Part shown: in pieces, positions 7,657 to 11,525 of the stretch
Position numbering within the stretch: the first letter of the stretch is position 1
Layout of the letters: every line of letters starts with the position of its first letter
DNA from: Promethearchaeota archaeon
GTDB taxonomy: Archaea > Asgardarchaeota > Lokiarchaeia > Sigyniarchaeales > SOKP01
Direction of reading: 5' to 3'
Assembly (NCBI GenBank): GCA_030615145.1
Contig: JAUWZT010000107.1
Location: forward strand, 1-11,525
DNA: 11,525 bases
Notes under the pieces: generated by a model
What the model was told of the DNA's origin: nothing
Databases searched by the model: none
What the model saw: only the letters and a program-made list of their open reading frames with translations
Made by a program: the position numbers and the translations under genes

Positions 7657-7740
7657 TTAAAACTTGAAGGGTTTAATATAATATCCCTCGGGTTTAGGAT
7701 TGTTTTCGCATCCATTTCTTTTCTTCTTCTCGTCTTTCAC
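7657..7740 (-). CDS. Candidate micro-ORF, 27 residues (weak start)
   Basis: Reads from a GTG at 7740 to TAA at 7657-7659. It begins with a basic/acidic stretch and ends 'NPKPEGYYIKPFKF'. The GTG overlaps a strong Shine-Dalgarno-like GAGGTGA (7737-7743, minus strand), which is unusual because the signal should lie upstream of the start. No ATG lies at normal spacing; one in another frame (7715) is 23 bases away and its ORF runs into the terminator. Either the peptide is not translated as drawn or an unusual start is used. I know no homologue. Confidence 0.2.
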   Translation of the reverse strand: MKDEKKKRNGCENNPKPEGYYIKPFKF

Positions 7741-7822
7741 CTCGTTTTTTTAATTTAATTTGGTTTTTTTTGAGTAAATTTTAACAGATAAATCGTAATG
7801 TCATTATCAAATGACCGCGATA

Positions 7823-7894
7823 TTAAAAGTCTAAACGCTCAGGAATCCTTGCAGCGTTCTGTATTATTATCCTTCCTTTCTCGTTTCCTTCCAT
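7823..7894 (-). CDS. Candidate micro-ORF, 23 residues, with GAGGT-8-ATG signal
   Basis: ATG at 7894, TAA at 7823-7825. GAGGT (7903-7907, minus strand) stands exactly eight bases before the ATG, the same spacing as at the 26-residue ORF upstream. The peptide has a charged start ('MEGNEKGR'), three isoleucines and ends 'RIPERLDF'. It has no signal peptide and no membrane helix. Its 3' half coincides with an RNA-hairpin-like inverted repeat (7834-7858), so the segment may act as RNA and not as peptide. No family recognised. Confidence 0.35.
   Translation of the reverse strand: MEGNEKGRIIIQNAARIPERLDF
7834..7858. repeat. Inverted repeat inside the 23-residue micro-ORF
   Basis: AACGCT and AGCGTT form a six-pair stem around a 13-base interior that can add four more pairs (one G-U) with a bulged base. 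GC content is above the surroundings. It is not followed by a T-run in the nearest bases, so it is not an obvious terminator. A second, simpler hairpin (GTCATT, 4-base loop, AATGAC) lies at 7800-7815, just past the micro-ORF stop. Confidence 0.4.
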
Positions 7895-7959
7895 CTTTTT
7901 TTACCTCGATTTTTTTTTATTTTTGGTGCGCTGTATTCTAAAATTTAAAAAAAATTTAA

Positions 7960-8040
7960 TTAATGCCTACAAACTAAAATTAACGGATTAAATCCCTCAA
8001 TTAATCTCGCATCTTCCACAGTTTTTTCTTTTCTTTTCAT
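7960..8040 (-). CDS. Candidate micro-ORF, 26 residues, with GAGGT-8-ATG signal
   Basis: ATG at 8040, TAA at 7960-7962. GAGGT at 8049-8053 (minus strand) is eight bases before the ATG. The peptide starts basic ('MKRKEKTVEDAR') and ends hydrophobic then polar ('GFNPLILVCRH'), with one cysteine. A run of eight T (7947-7954) follows the stop and could end part of the transcripts here. Too short for family recognition; the start signal is the main support. Confidence 0.35.
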   Translation of the reverse strand: MKRKEKTVEDARLIEGFNPLILVCRH

Positions 8041-8078
8041 TTTTCTATACCTCTTTTCTATTATTTTTATCCTGGTGT

Positions 8079-8140
8079 TTTATTTTTGTTTTGTTTTTGT
8101 TTGTTTTTGCTTTGATTTGCTTTTTGAAAAAATTGTAATT
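8079..8140 (-). other. Low-complexity A/C-rich stretch between the 89-residue ORF and the micro-ORFs
   Basis: On the minus strand this reads as irregular CAAAA/CAAA units with few G and almost no T. Such RNA is unstructured. It contains no start codon and ends shortly before the GAGGT signal of the 26-residue micro-ORF, so it would be an open leader between genes. Confidence 0.5.
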
Positions 8141-8143
8141 AAT

Positions 8144-8413
8144 TTAAAAATTTATTAGGTTATTTCTATAGCCTAACAGTTTCGTGTCAAGTTTTGCCTT
8201 CACATCGTTGATGCATTTGACCTCCTCGGTAATTTTCGCGTTTAAGCTAACTTTACTGAATATTTTCCTAAGTTTCTTTTTTAACGATTGTGATTCATCT
8301 TTTTTCTTCTCAGGCTCCTTGACCAGCACCTGAAGCCTTGACACTTCAGGTGCTTCGGTCTGGAAAAAAATATTGCTTTTGTTGCTGGCGTTTCTTTTCT
8401 CGGCTTGAGCCAT
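8144..8413 (-). CDS. 89-residue basic small protein, divergent from the TPR regulator
   Basis: ATG at 8413 with a partial Shine-Dalgarno match (GGATGTGATG) just upstream and a good promoter box near 8489. The protein is soluble and highly charged: a polar N-terminus, a segment 'TEAPEVSRLQVLVKEPEKKK' (about 19-38), a lysine-rich stretch ('SLKKKLRKIF', 43-52) and a C-terminal helix ending 'LLGYRNNLINF'. No signal peptide, membrane helix or cysteine pair is seen. I recognise no family. Codons 18-32 coincide with a long GC-rich inverted repeat, which constrains the sequence beyond protein coding. The gene is head-to-head with the two-winged-helix TPR gene across 162 bases, suggesting shared control. 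It is probably the first gene of a unit that includes the micro-ORFs, but a structured non-coding RNA is an alternative reading. Confidence 0.5.
   Translation of the reverse strand: MAQAEKRNASNKSNIFFQTEAPEVSRLQVLVKEPEKKKDESQSLKKKLRKIFSKVSLNAKITEEVKCINDVKAKLDTKLLGYRNNLINF
8321..8360. repeat. Strong GC-rich hairpin inside the 89-residue ORF
   Basis: AGCACCTGAAG (8325-8335) and CTTCAGGTGCT (8344-8354) are perfect 11-base inverted arms around an 8-base loop. Flanking GACC (8321-8324) and GGTC (8357-8360) add four pairs across a two-base bulge. It is much richer in GC than its surroundings. No T-run follows on either strand, so it is not a terminator. CCTTGAC also occurs as a direct repeat at 8317-8323 and 8336-8342. 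Confidence 0.7.
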
Positions 8414-8471
8414 TCTCTCATCACATCCTTTTTTAATTTTTTACTTTTCTTTTTTTTGTTCTAATTTCAGT

Positions 8472-8528
8472 AAGTTCAAAAGTTCTTATATAGTTTGACT
8501 TTCTGAAGTTCAAACGAACTTCGAACTT
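8472..8528. promoter_or_regulatory. Cluster of AAGTTC/GAACTT half-sites around the leftward promoter
   Basis: AAGTTC occurs at 8472-8477, 8480-8485 and 8506-8511, and its complement GAACTT at 8516-8521 and 8523-8528. The middle pair forms a perfect inverted repeat, GAAGTTC, AAAC, GAACTTC (8505-8522). The first two copies lie just downstream of the TATA box used leftward and the palindrome just upstream of it. Five copies of one hexamer in 57 bases point to binding sites of a regulator, plausibly the divergent winged-helix protein. Confidence 0.5.
8485..8493 (-). promoter_or_regulatory. TATA box for the 89-residue ORF and micro-ORFs
   Basis: Minus-strand CTATATAAG, preceded by an A-rich BRE-like GTCAAA. 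A start site ~26 bases downstream falls near 8463 and leaves a leader of about 50 bases that holds the ribosome-binding site of the 89-residue ORF. Confidence 0.55.
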
Positions 8529-8531
8529 TAG

Positions 8532-8567
8532 TGCGAATCGCAAACCTTAAATATCTACGGAACCGTA
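8532..8567 (+). promoter_or_regulatory. Leaderless promoter of the TPR regulator flanked by two palindromes
   Basis: CTTAAATAT (8546-8554) is a TATA-like box with a BRE-like CGCAAA before it. Its centre is ~26 bases from the ATG at 8576, so transcription should begin at or next to the start codon; no Shine-Dalgarno sequence exists. TGCGA-A-TCGCA (8532-8542) lies just upstream and TACGG-AA-CCGTA (8556-8567) just downstream of the box. Both could be operators for autoregulation. Confidence 0.5.
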
Positions 8568-8575
8568 TTATAAGT

Positions 8576-11525
8576 ATGAGTATAACAAAATACCCACCGG
8601 AAGGGATAATTACACCTATGAAAATCAACAAAGATTTTGAGTATATTATACTCTGGATGCTCTACAACAACGATCACTGTACTTGGTCTGAGTTTAAATC
8701 AAAACCTGTAAACATAAGCCCTGCTACATTATCAAAATACCTCAATATTTTAAAAAGTAATGGATATATTGAGCAAGAGAGGAAAGGAGAGTATAGAATA
8801 ACTTCTGAGGGCAGAAAGCAATATGCAGAGTTACAGGTTAAAGGTTCGTTGGAGACTTCTTTGAACTACCCTCCTGAAGCAATAACAAAAACAAGGGAAT
8901 ACGGTCATTGGATTCTCTGGATGCTATATAATAACGCGTATTGCAAATGGTCAGACTTTCTTGAACCGCCTCTTTCAATCAATCAATCATCGTTATCGAA
9001 AAATTTGAATATTTTATTAGACAAGGATTATGTTGAAAAGGATAATCGCGAATATCGAATTACAAGGGATGGTGAGACGCAATACTTCAAAATGTTGAAA
9101 AAATACGATTTAGATCGCCAGTCGATATTGGACGAAGAGAGCAAAAGAGTTGAAGTCATTACAGATAAAGTAGGCAAATTCTTTGACGAATATGAAATAG
9201 AAGACGATGAGATTAGATATCGTTTCTTGAACATGGTACTTAGGTTAGATTATACAAAGGTAGAAGCCACCTTGTCAGACGAGGTAGATTTTGATAAAAT
9301 TTTGCTATATTTATCAATTAATCATCCTGATAATTATCCTAATTACATTACAGCAAAAGATTTTGCGTTAGAATACGATATAAAGCTGACAACATTACAC
9401 TTTTTCGTAGAAAAAATCGTTGAAGATAAGCTATATGCTATTAAATTCTTTAAATTAATAGTTAACGATAAAATTATGTATTTCATCCAAGCCGAGGAGA
9501 GATTAGAAAAGATGTTAAGCGTAATTATCGAGGACTATATTAGAAAATTCACTTACTTGAGCAAGTTCCAGAAAAAAAATGGAGCCCAATCCACTCCTCC
9601 AGATATCAACCGACTATTAGACGATGTTCGTAAAGATTTATGTAATGATCTATTCCACGAAGATTTAAAACCATCGCTTAGGAAATTTTTGGTTGAATAT
9701 ATAGAACATCTTGCTTATAAATTTGAAACGGAGAAGAGTTTAATAAATCATACTGATAAAATAAAGGGGATAGCGTTTCAAAATGTGTTCGAAGTAATTC
9801 AAAGTTTTGATACCACTGACACTGCTAATGTAACGAGTAAACCAGTTGATAATGAATCATATTACTTTTTGCATAATAGAATCTTTGATACTTTAGATGT
9901 ATTATATCTATCGAAAATTGATTTTATCCGTACGCCTGAGTTCAAAAAGGTATACTTCCCTAAAAACACTGATTTAATTACTAAAGTTGAGCGAAAATTC
10001 TCTAAAGGTAAATTATCAAAAGTGAACGAACTCCTTACGAACAACATTACGAACTTGAATGAACTTGAACTGATGATATTGAAAGATTTAACTTACACAT
10101 CTGGTGGAGATTTAGAAGATTCGATAGAATTAACCGGGAAAATCATTAAAAAACACCCTGACGAACATATAGGTTATCTATTTCAATCTATAACTTTCTT
10201 CTTGATGGGTAAGTTCAAAAAGGCTTTGGAAATTATCGATTTAGGTTTAGCTAAGTCATACGATATTTCATTGATTTGCCAAAAGGCGCAAATTCTTATT
10301 AATTACGATCACGATAAGTCGTTGGAAGTCATTGAAGATGTAATTGAAGAACATCCGAATAACGCGTTATTGCTCCGAACGAAATTTTTAAGCGTTATGA
10401 CGGATAAATTGTGTTGTGAAAAATCGGTTGATGAACCTTTAGAATTTATTGATAAGCTTATAGAAGCGGATCCTGATAATTTAGAGCTTGCAGTGTTAAA
10501 AGCAGTGTTTTTCATTGTTGTAAATAGATATAAAGAAGCGAAAAATTGGATTAAGCAGAAGATAGATTTCAATTTATTTAAACAGGATCCACGAGTTGAC
10601 GCTGCAGCGTATTTAATTTTAGCGTATTCTTATATAGCTAGGGGTAAGTTTGATAAAGCTTTAGAGATTGTTCAAAAAGTAAGATTTCACTATCCAAATC
10701 ACGCCCTTTCCCATATTATCACTGGATTAGTCCATGGATTCAACATTGTCTACAATTTTGATGCGAGTAAAGCTAATAGGGAGTTATTTAGAGAAGAATT
10801 TCAGAAAGCAAAAGCGATGGAGCAAAGTGAGAAAAAACTTTCTAGGTATTATCAGTTGGAAAGCTATATTTTGAACGAAACGGACGGTATTGAAGAAGCG
10901 TTGATAACGATCAATAAAGCAATCGAACTAAGTCCTGAGCACTTTGATATCTATCTTACTAAAGCTCATCTATATTTATCTGACAAAGAACGAATGTTAT
11001 TTACTAAAGATCATCTATATTTACCTCACAAAGAACGAACAGCGGAAGTATTGGAACTATATGACGAATTGACGGAGAAATTTCCTCAAGAAGGTAAGAG
11101 TATTTACCAAATGAGATCCTTTTCTTATTTCGTAATGGATGATATTTTAGAGGGGATCAGAATTCTTGAGGAAGGTCTTAAAAAATATCCAAACGCAATA
11201 GGCATGCTAAACAATAGAGCGGTGTTTACTGCTACTATAGGAAGATTCGAAGAAGCAATTGAGGCTATTGAAAAAGCAATAGAGCTCGATCCTCTTGATG
11301 CGAATCTATATGACACTTACGGAGAAGTATTGATGAAATCACAGAATTATGAAGCGGCTATAGTAAAATTTACTCAAGCCTTAGAAATGAGTCCTAATGG
11401 ATGGTTTACATTCCACACATTTTTAAAACTCTCAAAGTGCTATAAAAGTCTCGGGGATCTCGAGAAAGCAACAACTTGCTACGATAAAGCAAAAATCTTA
11501 ACGGAAAAAGTAATTCCTGGTAAAA
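8576..11525 (+). CDS. Two-winged-helix TPR protein, candidate peptide- or partner-sensing regulator (3' end outside window)
   Basis: Open from ATG 8576 through the right edge, at least 983 residues. Residues 6-86 and 98-174 are tandem copies of a winged helix-turn-helix: 'YPPEGI...ILWMLYNN..C.WS.F', recognition-helix region 'SPATLSKYLNIL' / 'NQSSLSKNLNIL', and wing 'GEYRIT.EG' / 'REYRITRDG', as in MarR/ArsR-like DNA-binding folds. Residues ~175-500 are a conserved-looking middle region I recall from Lokiarchaeal relatives ('LLYLSINHPDNYPNYIT', 'TTLHFFVEKIVED', 'LRKFLVEYIEHLAYK'); no P-loop is visible, so it is not a typical STAND ATPase. From ~505 a long TPR array runs to the edge, the clearest units being 'ALITINKAIELSPEH', 'AIEAIEKAIELDPLD' and 'AIVKFTQALEMSPN'. 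Role inferred: transcription regulator whose TPRs bind a peptide or protein. It is divergent from the 89-residue ORF and shares its control region. Start chosen by the promoter spacing. Confidence 0.8.
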   Translation, partial: MSITKYPPEGIITPMKINKDFEYIILWMLYNNDHCTWSEFKSKPVNISPATLSKYLNILKSNGYIEQERKGEYRITSEGRKQYAELQVKGSLETSLNYPPEAITKTREYGHWILWMLYNNAYCKWSDFLEPPLSINQSSLSKNLNILLDKDYVEKDNREYRITRDGETQYFKMLKKYDLDRQSILDEESKRVEVITDKVGKFFDEYEIEDDEIRYRFLNMVLRLDYTKVEATLSDEVDFDKILLYLSINHPDNYPNYITAKDFALEYDIKLTTLHFFVEKIVEDKLYAIKFFKLIVNDKIMYFIQAEERLEKMLSVIIEDYIRKFTYLSKFQKKNGAQSTPPDINRLLDDVRKDLCNDLFHEDLKPSLRKFLVEYIEHLAYKFETEKSLINHTDKIKGIAFQNVFEVIQSFDTTDTANVTSKPVDNESYYFLHNRIFDTLDVLYLSKIDFIRTPEFKKVYFPKNTDLITKVERKFSKGKLSKVNELLTNNITNLNELELMILKDLTYTSGGDLEDSIELTGKIIKKHPDEHIGYLFQSITFFLMGKFKKALEIIDLGLAKSYDISLICQKAQILINYDHDKSLEVIEDVIEEHPNNALLLRTKFLSVMTDKLCCEKSVDEPLEFIDKLIEADPDNLELAVLKAVFFIVVNRYKEAKNWIKQKIDFNLFKQDPRVDAAAYLILAYSYIARGKFDKALEIVQKVRFHYPNHALSHIITGLVHGFNIVYNFDASKANRELFREEFQKAKAMEQSEKKLSRYYQLESYILNETDGIEEALITINKAIELSPEHFDIYLTKAHLYLSDKERMLFTKDHLYLPHKERTAEVLELYDELTEKFPQEGKSIYQMRSFSYFVMDDILEGIRILEEGLKKYPNAIGMLNNRAVFTATIGRFEEAIEAIEKAIELDPLDANLYDTYGEVLMKSQNYEAAIVKFTQALEMSPNGWFTFHTFLKLSKCYKSLGDLEKATTCYDKAKILTEKVIPGK
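10955..11044 (+). repeat. 45-base tandem duplication inside the TPR array
   Basis: Two adjacent 45-base units (10955-10999 and 11000-11044) encode 'LTKAHLYLSDKERML' and 'FTKDHLYLPHKERTA'. Most bases are identical and the frame is kept, so the duplication is recent. It adds 15 residues to one TPR unit, lengthening a loop or helix beyond the usual 34-residue period. Confidence 0.85.

Noticed and set aside
7613..7715. Minus-strand 34-codon frame from the ATG at 7715
   Set aside because: The nearest ribosome-binding-like GAGGT is 23 bases away and the peptide's second half is only the translated oligo-T terminator.
8079..8140. CAAAA-like tract considered as a CRISPR or satellite repeat
   Set aside because: Units are irregular and only 4-6 bases long, with no spacers; it is simple low-complexity sequence.
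9028..11316. Several minus-strand open frames of 60-90 codons within the TPR gene
   Set aside because: All are antisense to a continuous TPR coding frame and rich in Ser/Phe/Leu as expected from the complement of Lys/Glu-rich codons.

Overview
The window is AT-rich archaeal DNA and looks like a chromosome fragment of an Asgard archaeon, most likely Lokiarchaeota/Promethearchaeota. This rests on protein families recalled from those genomes, not on a search. One is a conserved 'EFWAHCSNLQVWAE...LLH.NLA.PLL' domain with TPRs. Another is a short LRR protein with an acidic N-terminal head ('EWEIELEEEEGEVE'). The third is a very large protein with two winged helices, a conserved middle region and TPRs. 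An EMC3/TMCO1-type insertase, TATA/BRE-like promoter boxes, oligo-T termination and apparently leaderless starts also fit an archaeon. There are no rRNA or tRNA genes, no CRISPR array and no recognisable transposase.

Layout. 128-3673 (minus strand): a large membrane protein joining ABC-2 permease-like segments to a CPBP-protease-like C-terminus whose catalytic motifs look degraded, then a DUF106/EMC3/TMCO1-type insertase. 3946-4908 (plus): a membrane-anchored TPR protein; its best ribosome-binding site points to an upstream ATG followed two codons later by an in-frame TAA. 5047-7462 (minus): a four-helix membrane protein, a degraded ORF, the C-terminal part of an ABC-2 permease whose reading frame runs upstream without a start codon, a small coiled-coil ORF and an LRR protein. 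7657-8413 (minus): an 89-codon basic ORF with a strong GC-rich hairpin inside it, followed by up to three micro-ORFs of 23-27 codons. Two of these have the same signal, GAGGT, eight bases, ATG. 8576 to the right edge (plus): the two-winged-helix/TPR protein, cut by the window end.

The most interesting part is 7657-11525. A candidate DNA-binding TPR regulator is transcribed away from a set of very small genes. The 162-base intergenic region holds two promoter-like boxes, one per direction. Inverted or direct repeats lie on both sides of each box. The arrangement resembles bacterial peptide-sensing HTH-TPR (RRNPP) regulators next to their peptide genes, though the DNA-binding domain is different and no secretion signal is visible. 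This is a hypothesis from layout, not a demonstrated function.

The rest of the window carries membrane proteins with no clear shared pathway, with signs of gene decay at 5584-6646.
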